In this document: piece by piece, positions 1 through 8,675 of the stretch
Layout of the letters: each line of letters begins with the position of its first letter
How positions within the stretch are numbered: position 1 is the stretch's first letter
Source: Undibacterium sp. 5I1
Lineage (GTDB): Bacteria; Pseudomonadota; Gammaproteobacteria; Burkholderiales; Burkholderiaceae_D
Length of the DNA: 64,000 bases
Assembly (NCBI RefSeq): GCF_034314085.1
Contig: NZ_JAVIWI010000001.1
Span: forward strand, 2,170,001 to 2,234,000
Direction: 5' to 3'
The notes under the pieces: generated by a model
What the model saw: the letters and a program-made list of their open reading frames with translations, nothing else
Database searches by the model: none
What the model was told of the DNA's origin: nothing
Position numbers and translations under genes: made by a program

Positions 1-2175
1 ATTGCAGCAATTTCTGAAGTCACCGAAGACGGTTTCAGCTTTAGAGTTGATATGGCCTTGCGCCCCAATGGCAACTCCGGTCCATTGGTCGCTAGTTTTG
101 CGATGGTTGAAGAATATTTTATGGTGCAAGGCAGAGAATGGGAGCGTTACGCCTGGGTTAAAGCACGTGCGCTCACTGGCAAACCTTTGGATATTCTGGC
201 GCTAGATAAAATTATTCGACCGTTTGTATATCGACGTTACCTGGATTATGGCGTGATCGATTCGCTGCGCTCGATGCACGCACAAATCCGTGCCGAGGTC
301 ATACGACAGGAAACCCGTCATCCAGAACGTAGCAACAACGTTAAACTGGGGCGAGGCGGCATACGGGAGATTGAATTTTTAAGCCAGGTATTTCAGTTAA
401 TACGGGGCGGACGAGAAGCCAGCTTGCGCGACCGGTCTACTCGCAACACGCTACGTACCCTTGCAGAGAAAAATATCCTAGAGTCTGCCGTCGTCGATCA
501 ATTGCTGACCTCGTACGATTTTTTGCGCAATCTGGAACATCGCTTGCAATATCTGGATGACGCGCAAACACATACATTCCCAGCCAAGGAAGAAGATCAG
601 CTGATCATCGCGCAAATGATGGGCTATGGTTCTACCCGCGAATTACTCAATGAACTAAGCCTACACAGACAATTTGTTGCCGAACAATTTGATGCTATTT
701 TCAAAGAGAAAAAATCGCTGAAAAAAACCGGTGATGATAGCGTGCTGGCAGCGACTTTATCTGGTGCAGATGGTGACGAAATGCTGGAAGTTTATCTCGT
801 CTCATTACATTTCCATGATGTGCCAAGTGCAGTAAAAAGACTGATGAGTACGTGGCGAGCGCCGCGACTGCAATCGCTGTCCGATAATAATCGTAATAAA
901 TTAGTCGCCATCATCAATAGCGCCTTAGCACTGATTGCCAAACAAAGTAGCGGTCAGTTGGCAACGCTAAATCGTCTATTGGATTTTATTGAAGCGATCG
1001 CCAAAAGATCGGCCTATCTTGCGCTGCTGACCGAGTATCCGTATGCATTGGAGCGTGTCGTCAGGATGATGGGCGCGAGCGATTGGGCAGCTAAATTTTT
1101 AACCCGCCATCCAATATTACTTGACAGTGTTCTGGACGAAACAGCCCTACATCAAGATGTCGACTGGGACAATTTTAGTACCGAACTACAACAACAATTA
1201 GACCAGCACCAAGGCGATACTGAGCGCCAGATGGAAACCCTGCGTGAGATGCATCACGCCCTGCTATTCCGTTTGCTGGCACAAGATTTAGAGGGTAAAG
1301 CCAGCGTAGAACATTTGGCCGATGCCTTGTCGCAACTGGCGGATGTGATCGTGGCAGCGACGATACAAGCAGCCTGGCAAACGATTTCCACTCGCCACCG
1401 GGAGCAACCGCAATTTGCCGTCATCGCCTACGGTAAATTAGGTGGTAAAGAATTGAGTTATGCCTCCGATCTGGATGTCATTTTTTTATATGACGACGAC
1501 GATCAAGACGCACCGGCCAATTACGCCAAACTGGCGCAGCGCTTTATTACCTGGATGACTTGCCACACACCTGCCGGAATTTTGTTTGATGTTGATATCG
1601 CCTTGCGACCAGATGGTGCTAGTGGTTTGCTGGTATCGTCGGTTGCCGCATTTGCCAAATATCAGGAAAAATCTGCATGGCTATGGGAACATCAGGCCTT
1701 AACGCGAGCACGATTTTGTGCCGGTGATGCGCGTATCGCAACGCAATTTGATCAGATTCGGGAGCAAGTTTTAAGACAAGTACGTAACCCGGACAAACTC
1801 AAAGAAGAAGTGATCAAGATGCGCAAAAAAATGCGCGATGCACATCCCAATCGCTCTAATTTATTCGACCTGAAGCAAGATGCAGGCGGCATGATAGATA
1901 TTGAATTTATCGTACAATTTTTAGTCTTGAAGCATGCCCATACCTACCCGCAATTAACCGCGAATATCGGCAACATCGCGCTGCTTAAACTATGTGGAGA
2001 ATTAGGCTTAATCGATGCTACTCTGGCAGATCAAAACGCCAACGCTTATCGACTGCTACGCAAGCTTCAACACAACCAGCGCCTGCAAGGAGAAGAGCAA
2101 GCCCGTGTTGCACCAGAACAGATTGCAAAGGAAGTTACCAGCACGCGCGCGCTTTGGCATGGCTTGCTGGAATAA
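1..2175 (+). CDS. glnE: Glutamine synthetase adenylyltransferase/deadenylase, 3' part (partial)
   Basis: Bifunctional enzyme that adenylylates and de-adenylylates glutamine synthetase in nitrogen control. The reading frame is open from base 1, so the start lies outside the window; about 724 residues remain of a protein usually near 900-950. Near the visible N-terminus is the end of the first nucleotidyltransferase domain (VDMALRPNGNSG). A second one follows at about 1417-1740 with AYGKLGGKELSYASDLDVIF and then DIALRPDGASG, the paired Asp metal-binding motifs of the family. The C-terminal helical region ends at TAA 2173-2175. A terminator follows directly. The call is certain; only the N-terminus is missing. 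Confidence 0.96.
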   Translation: MAAISEVTEDGFSFRVDMALRPNGNSGPLVASFAMVEEYFMVQGREWERYAWVKARALTGKPLDILALDKIIRPFVYRRYLDYGVIDSLRSMHAQIRAEVIRQETRHPERSNNVKLGRGGIREIEFLSQVFQLIRGGREASLRDRSTRNTLRTLAEKNILESAVVDQLLTSYDFLRNLEHRLQYLDDAQTHTFPAKEEDQLIIAQMMGYGSTRELLNELSLHRQFVAEQFDAIFKEKKSLKKTGDDSVLAATLSGADGDEMLEVYLVSLHFHDVPSAVKRLMSTWRAPRLQSLSDNNRNKLVAIINSALALIAKQSSGQLATLNRLLDFIEAIAKRSAYLALLTEYPYALERVVRMMGASDWAAKFLTRHPILLDSVLDETALHQDVDWDNFSTELQQQLDQHQGDTERQMETLREMHHALLFRLLAQDLEGKASVEHLADALSQLADVIVAATIQAAWQTISTRHREQPQFAVIAYGKLGGKELSYASDLDVIFLYDDDDQDAPANYAKLAQRFITWMTCHTPAGILFDVDIALRPDGASGLLVSSVAAFAKYQEKSAWLWEHQALTRARFCAGDARIATQFDQIREQVLRQVRNPDKLKEEVIKMRKKMRDAHPNRSNLFDLKQDAGGMIDIEFIVQFLVLKHAHTYPQLTANIGNIALLKLCGELGLIDATLADQNANAYRLLRKLQHNQRLQGEEQARVAPEQIAKEVTSTRALWHGLLE

Positions 2176-2198
2176 AAGCGGAGTAAGGCAGGAAATAA

Positions 2199-2243
2199 AA
2201 AACGGCTGATAAGGATCATACTATCCCTATCAACCGTTTTTTT
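2199..2243 (+). terminator. Rho-independent terminator after glnE
   Basis: An inverted repeat, AACGGcTGATAaGGAT paired with ATCCcTATCAaCCGTT, is followed by a run of seven T. It starts about 25 bases after the glnE stop. Confidence 0.85.
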
Positions 2244-2304
2244 AACCACTTGCAAAACCCGATTAGCCAAATTAGCCGGACCAGATTTAATTTAGATTGA
2301 AAAA

Positions 2305-3309
2305 TCAGGCTTGCGGTTTAATTGTTTCTAACCACTTACGAATACGTCCCGCATCAGCCAGCCGGGAATATTTACCTTTGGAGTCAAGAAATACCATCAC
2401 AATCGCACGGCCCTCTATCATTGCCTGCATGACCAGACAACGACCCGCTTCGGAAATATAACCAGTCTTTTGTAAGCCGATTTCCCAGGTAGGATTTGCG
2501 ACTAATTTATTCGAACTTGAATACTGTAAAGGACGTCCGCCTGGAGAAACAATATAGCTGGTGTCCGTTGAATATTGGCGAATTACTGGATGCTGGTAGG
2601 CCGCGTTAACCAAGCGCACCAAATCCTGAGCGCTGGCGACATTGTGGCTAGATAAGCCGGAAGAATCGACGTAATGCGTTTCGGTCATGCCTAATTCTTT
2701 TGCCTTGGCGTTCATCGCAGCGACAAATGCTGGCAAACCACCGACGTAGTTTCTACCCAGAGCAGAAGCGGCACGGTTTTCAGAACTCATCAAAGCGATA
2801 TGCAATAGATCGGCACGGGATAATTTGGAGCCAATTTTCAGACGCGAGCTTGTCCCTTTTTCTTTGTCGAGATCATCGTTCGTGATTTCAATCTCTTCAC
2901 TCATGTCTTGCTTGGCCTCGACCACAACCAAACTCGTCATCAATTTAGTGATCGATGCAATCGGCAACGAAACATTCGAGTTTTTTTCAAACAGGACTTT
3001 GGAACTGGCTTGGTCTACAACGAAGGCAACATTGGATTGCAAAGCCAAAGGATCTTGCGTGTGCTTAAGACCTGCGATATCACCCATTGTTGCTTTTTCA
3101 GCGACAACGGCTACGACCGGGACGCGTTGTGTGACCACACGCTTCTTGCCATTAACGATAATCGTGTGTGTCACAAATTTGCTTGCAGCAAGTTTCGTGA
3201 CTACTTTTTTGTGCACGTGCTTCTTGTGGTGCACAACTTCGGCAAATACGGCTGATGCTGGTAGCATCGCAACGCAAAGAATAAGTGCCTTACGAGCAAA
3301 TTTAAGCAT
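2305..3309 (-). CDS. pbpG: D-alanyl-D-alanine endopeptidase (peptidase S11, PBP7-like)
   Basis: Periplasmic serine peptidase that cleaves peptidoglycan cross-links. A signal peptide is visible (LKFARK then a hydrophobic stretch ending ASAVFA, about residues 1-23), followed by a basic His/Lys-rich linker to about residue 90. The three penicillin-binding motifs are present: SITK (about 119-122), SEN (ALMSSENRAAS) and KTG (QKTGYISEAG). At 334 residues it is slightly longer than E. coli PbpG because of the linker. The frame also opens with TTG at 3312, but GGGAG lies six bases before ATG 3309, so that start is preferred. A carboxypeptidase role (DacA-like) cannot be excluded, but no C-terminal amphipathic anchor is obvious. 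Confidence 0.88.
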   Translation of the reverse strand: MLKFARKALILCVAMLPASAVFAEVVHHKKHVHKKVVTKLAASKFVTHTIIVNGKKRVVTQRVPVVAVVAEKATMGDIAGLKHTQDPLALQSNVAFVVDQASSKVLFEKNSNVSLPIASITKLMTSLVVVEAKQDMSEEIEITNDDLDKEKGTSSRLKIGSKLSRADLLHIALMSSENRAASALGRNYVGGLPAFVAAMNAKAKELGMTETHYVDSSGLSSHNVASAQDLVRLVNAAYQHPVIRQYSTDTSYIVSPGGRPLQYSSSNKLVANPTWEIGLQKTGYISEAGRCLVMQAMIEGRAIVMVFLDSKGKYSRLADAGRIRKWLETIKPQA

Positions 3310-3602
3310 CAATCGCTCCCAAATATAAATGTAGAAAATTTGATGCAGTGTAGCAAAATTGTGAAAATTCGCAAGAGAATTAAAGACTTATGCGCATTAC
3401 TTGAACAAAAGTCTAGTGTCACGGATTAGTCATAATCAATTTTTCCCGACGTGGATCGGATAGTTTAAGCAATTGATAATTATCTCAAGCCGAAGCGATC
3501 TACAAAATTACCCCGGCAGGCGTAGCAACAAAGACAGCATCTTAGTCGAAGTAGGAGCTGCAACGCTACCGAGACGGTGGCAATGATGGCTTTAGCTAAG
3601 TT
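3310..3602. other. Intergenic region, no gene seen
   Basis: About 290 bases separate the endopeptidase start from the nitroreductase stop. I see no ORF with a ribosome-binding site and no convincing terminator, only AT-rich DNA followed by a GC-richer stretch (3520-3590) of repeat-like character. Confidence 0.4.
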
Positions 3603-4298
3603 CTAATCTAAAAACTTAACGAAATCATCAACTGCATCACGTTCTGTGATCAAGGTATTTTCTATCTTGCTGTGATCCGCGTAGCCAAGCGACATGCCGC
3701 AAACCAGCATTTCGTTTTCTGGCAAGTTTAATACCTCTTGAATAATTTTATGATACTGAGTGAAGGCCGCCTGAGGGCAAGTATCAAGACCGCGCCCCCG
3801 TGCCGCCAGCATAATATTTTGCAAGAACATTCCATAATCTAGCCAGGAACCTTGCTCCATAACGCGATCAATCGTAAAAATCAAACCGACCGGAGCATCA
3901 AAAAATCCGTAATTGCGCCCGTGCTGCGCGTGGATGCCAGATTTATTTTCTCGACCGAGACCAAGTAACGCGTATAAATCCCAACCAACCTTACGACGGC
4001 GCTCCTGATAAGGCGTGATCCACTTGACTGGGTAGTAGTTATATTCTTGTTTATGCTCTTGCGCCTTCTCTACATCATTGTGTACCGCGAGTATGCTGGC
4101 TGACAACAATCGCAATTTATCCCCGGTTAAGACATACACTTTCCAAGGCTGAGTGTTACTGCCTGAAGGCGCACGGGCAGATACCGTTAAAATTTTGCGC
4201 AGCTCTTCCTGATCAACTGGCGTCGGTAAGAAAGACCGGATTGAACGTCGGGAAACAATAGCTTCATCAACATGTTGTTGGCTTGGGGAATTAATCAT
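3603..4298 (-). CDS. Nitroreductase family protein (FMN-dependent oxidoreductase)
   Basis: Flavin oxidoreductase of the nitroreductase superfamily, cytoplasmic. The N-terminal FMN phosphate-binding motif SRRSIRSF is followed by RAPSGSNTQPWKVYV, typical of the family; the C-terminal part has CGMSLGYAD. Length 231 residues is normal. The start ATG 4298 is preceded by GGAGTAATA, a good ribosome-binding site. The substrate cannot be told from sequence: nitroaromatics, quinones or an unsaturated carbonyl are all possible. The gene stands alone, with a repeat-like stretch upstream. Confidence 0.85.
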   Translation of the reverse strand: MINSPSQQHVDEAIVSRRSIRSFLPTPVDQEELRKILTVSARAPSGSNTQPWKVYVLTGDKLRLLSASILAVHNDVEKAQEHKQEYNYYPVKWITPYQERRRKVGWDLYALLGLGRENKSGIHAQHGRNYGFFDAPVGLIFTIDRVMEQGSWLDYGMFLQNIMLAARGRGLDTCPQAAFTQYHKIIQEVLNLPENEMLVCGMSLGYADHSKIENTLITERDAVDDFVKFLD

Positions 4299-4318
4299 TA
4301 TTACTCCGTGTATAGTTT

Positions 4319-4424
4319 TTAGGACTTATCAGAAATTGTCTCAGCAAAGCGTGGCGACGAAGGCCGTACATACAAGTACGACCAGGAGACGCGACACAGC
4401 TAAGGTTGTTTTGCGAGGGCTCTG
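4319..4424. repeat. REP-like repeat remnant
   Basis: Intergenic stretch beginning TTTAGGACTTA, like the hairpin element at 4891, and containing CGTACatacaaGTACG within GACGAAGGC...GAGACGCGACA. A similar GACGAAGGC...ACATAG pattern recurs near 41654. It looks like a dispersed non-coding repeat, but the pairing is imperfect. Confidence 0.35.
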
Positions 4425-4428
4425 CATT

Positions 4429-4860
4429 TTAAATTGCTATTGTTTTTAACAAATCCCTTACACGGTCTGGGATAACCACTGGCCTACGGGTAATCCGGTC
4501 AACATAAACATGAACAAAATGACCTTGTGCTGAGGCAGTGTCTTCATCGTTTTTAAAAATGCCTACCTCGTAACGGACACTAGAATTACCAAGTTTAGTG
4601 ACGCTGACACCGGCGCTGACCACATCCGGAAAAGCTACTGAATCCAGGTAATTGCACTGAGTTTCAATTACTAATCCGATGAATGGACTTTTCTCGATAT
4701 CAAGCACGCTGTTGACAATCAGAAATTGGTTTACGACGGTATCAAACCAACTGTAATACACCACATTATTTACATGTCCATAAGCATCATTATCCATCCA
4801 GCGGGTGCTGATGACATGAAAATGTTTAAATGCACTTCTCTGTTTTGCCTCTATTGCCAT
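4429..4860 (-). CDS. Acyl-CoA thioesterase, 4HBT/hotdog family
   Basis: Small hotdog-fold thioesterase that hydrolyses acyl-CoA in the cytoplasm, FadM/YbgC-like. The family signature RWMDNDAYGHVNNVVYYSW is complete, with the catalytic Asp and the GHVNN helix start. The frame extends to GTG 4875, but GGAG at suitable distance favours ATG 4860, giving 143 residues. The gene lies alone between two repeat elements. The acyl substrate is not predictable. Confidence 0.82.
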   Translation of the reverse strand: MAIEAKQRSAFKHFHVISTRWMDNDAYGHVNNVVYYSWFDTVVNQFLIVNSVLDIEKSPFIGLVIETQCNYLDSVAFPDVVSAGVSVTKLGNSSVRYEVGIFKNDEDTASAQGHFVHVYVDRITRRPVVIPDRVRDLLKTIAI

Positions 4861-4890
4861 TTTGTCGCGCTCCACATGTGTGACTCATAT

Positions 4891-4993
4891 TTAGGACTTA
4901 CACAAAACTGCCCCAAAGCGTTACAGCACCTAGTCTTACTAAAGTACTACCCTCTTCGCTACGCCCTGCCGGGACAATTTTGCGTAAGTCCCA
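4891..4993. repeat. ~100-bp inverted-repeat element
   Basis: Left arm 4892-4914 (TAGGACTTACACAAAACTG...) pairs with right arm 4971-4993 (read in reverse, GGGACTTACGCAAAATTG...), about 23 bases with four to five mismatches. The inner part has no ORF. It is 30 bases upstream of the thioesterase start and not followed by a T-run, so a small mobile or REP-type element fits better than a terminator. Confidence 0.6.
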
Positions 4994-5161
4994 ATCTTAA
5001 TGAAATACCATTTCCTGTAAAAATAATACATGAAGCTACGGGATGATTTCATCCCCTGGTCACAATTAGCTTCGATAATCGCCGCAGATTAGAAAGAATT
5101 TGCTAATAATCGTTTATCCCTATTTCTAATCATGCCATTATTTTCAATAAAGACAATTTTG

Positions 5162-5229
5162 TTGCAATGCACAATTTTCTTGACTTCGCTCAATTAATCA
5201 ATAAAATGCTTCATATTGCATCGCACAAT
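5162..5229 (+). promoter_or_regulatory. Phasin promoter flanked by two operator-like repeats
   Basis: TTGACT (5180-5185) and TAAAAT (5202-5207), 16 bases apart, form a candidate sigma-70 promoter. It is bracketed by two near-identical direct repeats, TTGCAATGCACAAT (5162-5175) and TTGCATCGCACAAT (5216-5229). Phasin genes are commonly repressed by PhaR, which binds TGC-containing sites, so these are candidate PhaR operators. That link is inference. Confidence 0.5.
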
Positions 5230-5298
5230 ATCAGCTATAAATAGTTTCAAAAATGCAACCCCTGTCATCAAATTGAACGATCCTTTTAGGAGAAATCT

Positions 5299-5865
5299 AT
5301 GTTTTCTGCACCAGAACAATTTTCCGCTGCCACTAAAGCAAATTTCGATGCTCAACTTGCCATGATGACTGCGCTAACGACTAAAGCATTTGAAAGCGTA
5401 GAAAAATTTGTAGAACTAAATTTGACCGTTGTTAAAACCTCCATGGAAGAATCTACAGCAAATGCCAAGCAATTAATGGCAGCTAAAGACCCACAAGAAT
5501 TCTTTACATTATCAGCTGCCCACGCACAACCGAATACAGAAAAAGCTTTGGCATATGGTCGTCATTTATCAACAATCGTTTCCAGCACACAAGCAGAATT
5601 TACGAAGGCAGCAGAATCGCAAATTGCAGAAACAAATCGCAAAGTCGTAGCGTTATTTGAAGAAGTCTCAAAAAATGCACCTGCTGGCACAGAAGGCATG
5701 GTGACTTTCGTTAAAACTGCCATCACTAATGCCAACGCTGGTTACGACCAACTAAGCAAAACGACCAAACAAGCTGTCGAAGCGATAGAAACAAATATGA
5801 CAACGGCAGTAGCGCAAATCACCAAAGCAACAGAAAAAGCAACGCCTAAAGCAACCAAGAAATAA
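5299..5865 (+). CDS. phaP: Phasin (polyhydroxyalkanoate granule protein)
   Basis: Small amphipathic helical protein that coats polyhydroxyalkanoate granules. It starts MFSAPEQFSAATKANFDAQL, the typical opening of the betaproteobacterial phasin family, is Ala/Lys/Glu/Thr-rich and helical throughout, and ends in a Lys/Ala/Thr/Pro tail as many phasins do. Length 188 residues is normal. AGGAG lies eight bases before ATG 5299. It is monocistronic: own promoter and a strong terminator shared with livF. No PHA synthase gene is in the window. Confidence 0.93.
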   Translation: MFSAPEQFSAATKANFDAQLAMMTALTTKAFESVEKFVELNLTVVKTSMEESTANAKQLMAAKDPQEFFTLSAAHAQPNTEKALAYGRHLSTIVSSTQAEFTKAAESQIAETNRKVVALFEEVSKNAPAGTEGMVTFVKTAITNANAGYDQLSKTTKQAVEAIETNMTTAVAQITKATEKATPKATKK

Positions 5866-5898
5866 GTTTTAATTTGAATTTGAAAATTCAAATTAAAT

Positions 5899-5942
5899 AA
5901 ACACAAAAAAGCCCCGAGTGAAATCGGGGCTTTTTTGTGTTT
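5899..5942. terminator. Bidirectional terminator between phaP and livF
   Basis: A perfect 19-base stem, AAACACAAAAAAGCCCCGA paired with its complement across a six-base loop, has A-runs before and T-runs after. It can end transcription of phaP (plus) and of the liv operon (minus). Confidence 0.92.
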
Positions 5943-5964
5943 ATCGCTTTGTCATTTGAGTAAT

Positions 5965-6687
5965 TTACTCACCCAAATAAGCCGCCTGAACTTTAGGATC
6001 ATTCAGCATATCTTTAGCATTACCAGACATAGTAATAGCCCCCGAATCCATGACGTAGCCTCGATGCGCCGCTTGCAGTGCCAGCTTCGCATTTTGCTCT
6101 ACCAATAAAATAGTTACCCCTTGAGCGGAAACATTTCTGACTACTTCAAAAATCTTTTCCACCATGATTGGGGACAAACCCATAGAAGGCTCATCAAGCA
6201 ACAGTAAATCTGGATGACTCATCAAAGCACGTGCCATCGCCAACATTTGTTGCTCGCCACCAGACAAAGTACCTGCCAATTGCGCCGCACGTTCTTTCAA
6301 GCGAGGGAAAACCGCAAACCACTTTTCTATGTCTGCATTAATTCCCGCTTTGTCATTGCGAATAAATGCACCCATCATCAGGTTTTCTAAAATGCTCATA
6401 CGCGTAAAAACACCGCGCCCCTCAGGTACCATAGCTAAATGGTTATTCACCAGTTCAAATGAAGTTACCCCTTTAATGGATTTGCCGTTATAGAGAATTT
6501 CGCCCTCTACTTTAGAGCTTGGTAGCGTACCGGTAATTGCTTTAAGCGTCGTTGTTTTACCGGCGCCGTTGGCACCAATCAAAGTAATTAACTCACCTTT
6601 GTTCACCTCAAGATCAATACCTTTGACCGCTTTGATACCGCCGTAAGCAACCTTGAGGTTGCTGATTTTCAATACGTTATCAACCAT
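5965..6687 (-). CDS. livF: Branched-chain amino-acid ABC transporter, ATPase LivF
   Basis: Cytoplasmic ATPase of the high-affinity Leu/Ile/Val (HAAT) uptake system. Walker A GANGAGKTT, the signature LSGGEQQML and Walker B LLLDEPSMGLSP are in order; length 240 matches LivF. It ends the operon livH-livM-livG-livF; its start overlaps the last base of livG. The bidirectional terminator at 5899-5942 closes the operon. Confidence 0.95.
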   Translation of the reverse strand: MVDNVLKISNLKVAYGGIKAVKGIDLEVNKGELITLIGANGAGKTTTLKAITGTLPSSKVEGEILYNGKSIKGVTSFELVNNHLAMVPEGRGVFTRMSILENLMMGAFIRNDKAGINADIEKWFAVFPRLKERAAQLAGTLSGGEQQMLAMARALMSHPDLLLLDEPSMGLSPIMVEKIFEVVRNVSAQGVTILLVEQNAKLALQAAHRGYVMDSGAITMSGNAKDMLNDPKVQAAYLGE

Positions 6688-7457
6688 TAGTGAGAACCTC
6701 CCAAATACGCTTCAATCACTGCAGGATTTTTTTGTATGTCTGCAGGTACACCCTCGGCTATCGGTTTGCCGTAGTCCAGAACCGTAATACGGTCACACAA
6801 ACCCATCATTAATTTGACATCATGTTCAATCAGCAAAATAGTTTTACCCTCTGCTTTGATTTTTACCAGTAGCTCACGCAACGCTAACTTCTCAGTGGCG
6901 TTCATACCGGCAGCAGGCTCATCAAGTGCTAATAATTTTGGGTCCGTCGCTAATGCGCGGGCAATTTCTAAACGGCGCTGATCGCCGTAAGACAGAAATT
7001 TAGAAGTCCGGCTAGCAAACTGACCAATACCAACGAAGTCGAGCAGCTCTTGCGCACGGAGGCGGATTTCTGCCTCTTCTTTTACCGCCGCTGGGAAACG
7101 AAACACCGCACCAAAAACACCTTGATGAGTTCTGATATGGCGTCCCACCATGACATTTTCTAAAGCGGTCATTTCACCAAACAAGCGGATATTTTGGAAA
7201 GTCCGCGCAATACCTGCTTTGGCAACCTCATGTGGGGCAGAAGGTGAATAAGGCTTACCATCCAATTCAAATACGCCAGAATCAGGTTGGTATAAACCAG
7301 TAATCACATTAAAAAAGGTTGTTTTACCCGCACCATTAGGACCAATCAGGCCATAAATTTGGCCTTGCTTGATATTGATGCCGACATTCGATAAAGCCTG
7401 CAAACCACCGAAGCGTTTGTTTGCACCTTCAATTTTTAAAATAGTTTTTTCAGTCAT
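6687..7457 (-). CDS. livG: Branched-chain amino-acid ABC transporter, ATPase LivG
   Basis: Second ATPase of the HAAT importer, 256 residues. Walker A GPNGAGKTTFFN, signature LSYGDQRRLEIARAL and Walker B LLALDEPAAGMN are visible, with the extra C-terminal segment ending VIEAYLGGSH typical of LivG. It starts 11 bases after livM and overlaps livF by one base, so the genes are probably translationally coupled. Confidence 0.95.
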   Translation of the reverse strand: MTEKTILKIEGANKRFGGLQALSNVGINIKQGQIYGLIGPNGAGKTTFFNVITGLYQPDSGVFELDGKPYSPSAPHEVAKAGIARTFQNIRLFGEMTALENVMVGRHIRTHQGVFGAVFRFPAAVKEEAEIRLRAQELLDFVGIGQFASRTSKFLSYGDQRRLEIARALATDPKLLALDEPAAGMNATEKLALRELLVKIKAEGKTILLIEHDVKLMMGLCDRITVLDYGKPIAEGVPADIQKNPAVIEAYLGGSH

Positions 7458-7468
7458 GTCGATATCCC

Positions 7469-8665
7469 TTAAGCCTCGGCAGTTTTGTCATTGCTGCTAG
7501 TCGGTCGATCTTCGTGTTTTGGCGCTGGCCACAAACCGGCAGGTCGATTCAGCATGATCAGGACCATCGCAAGACCGTATAACAATTGACGCAATACTTC
7601 GGCTTCAACCAAAATTTTGCCGAATAAAAGATTTTGCAAAGGCTCAACGCTGTGACGCAATATTTCAGGCAAGGCTGCTAACAAAATTGCACCCAAAATA
7701 ACCCCTGGAATATGCCCGATACCACCTAGCACCACCATCGCTAACACGACAATAGATTCAGTCAATGAGAAAGATTCTGGTGACACAAAGCCCTGGAATG
7801 AGGCGAACATTGCACCAGAAACACCACCAAAGGAAGCCCCCATTGAGAATGCTAATAATTTAATGTTGCGAGTGTTAATACCCATCGCTTTAGCGGCAAT
7901 TTCATCTTCACGTATCGCAACCCAGGCCCGGCCTAAGCGCGAATTTTGCAAACGTAGTGAGACAAAAATAATGACAATACAAAGTGCTAAAAACAAGAAG
8001 TAGTAGGCATTCACTGAAGGCATGCTAAAACCAGCAATATTCAGTGTCGCATTTGAGCCAGCCTCACCGGACAAAGACACACCAAAAATCCGGATAGGGT
8101 CAATCATGTTGATACCTTGCGGACCATTCGTAATATTCACTGGTGAATTCATGTTATTCATGAAAATACGGATAATTTCGCCGAAGCCCAAAGTCACAAT
8201 AGCGAGATAATCACCACGTAACTTGAGGGTAGGAGCGCCCAGCAAAGCACCAAACAATCCAGCCACAGCCGCCGCAATAGGTACGATTATCCAGACCGAC
8301 AAATGCAAACCAGTCTGAGCGATTTCGGGACCGAAGACCGCCATCAAGAAATTACCAACAGCCGGATAATTATTGACAAAAGATTCAAGCACCACAGCAA
8401 ACTGCGGCGAAGCAAGCAAAGCGGCAATATAGGCACCAACCGCATAGAACGCGATGTAACCTAAATCCAATAAGCCAGCGAAACCGACAACGATATTTAG
8501 CCCTAGCGCCAACATAATATAGAGCAAAGCAAAGTCAATAATACGTACCCAGGAGTTACCAAAATTGGCGGCAACAAAAGGGAATACAACTAAAATAATG
8601 GCGAGGACTGCAAAGCTAGAGTAAGCCTTACTAGGATTTGCTTTTATATCAAATAAATTCGACAT
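7469..8665 (-). CDS. livM: Branched-chain amino-acid ABC transporter, permease LivM
   Basis: Inner-membrane permease with about ten hydrophobic segments. The conserved cytoplasmic loop GRAWVAIREDEIAAKAMGIN, which docks the ATPase, is present. The frame can be read from GTG 8701, but AAGGAG lies seven bases before ATG 8665, giving MSNLFDIK and 398 residues, and this start sits ten bases after the livH stop. The C-terminus is hydrophilic (KHEDRPTSSNDKTAEA). Confidence 0.93.
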   Translation of the reverse strand: MSNLFDIKANPSKAYSSFAVLAIILVVFPFVAANFGNSWVRIIDFALLYIMLALGLNIVVGFAGLLDLGYIAFYAVGAYIAALLASPQFAVVLESFVNNYPAVGNFLMAVFGPEIAQTGLHLSVWIIVPIAAAVAGLFGALLGAPTLKLRGDYLAIVTLGFGEIIRIFMNNMNSPVNITNGPQGINMIDPIRIFGVSLSGEAGSNATLNIAGFSMPSVNAYYFLFLALCIVIIFVSLRLQNSRLGRAWVAIREDEIAAKAMGINTRNIKLLAFSMGASFGGVSGAMFASFQGFVSPESFSLTESIVVLAMVVLGGIGHIPGVILGAILLAALPEILRHSVEPLQNLLFGKILVEAEVLRQLLYGLAMVLIMLNRPAGLWPAPKHEDRPTSSNDKTAEA

Positions 8666-8675
8666 TGTTTTCTCC

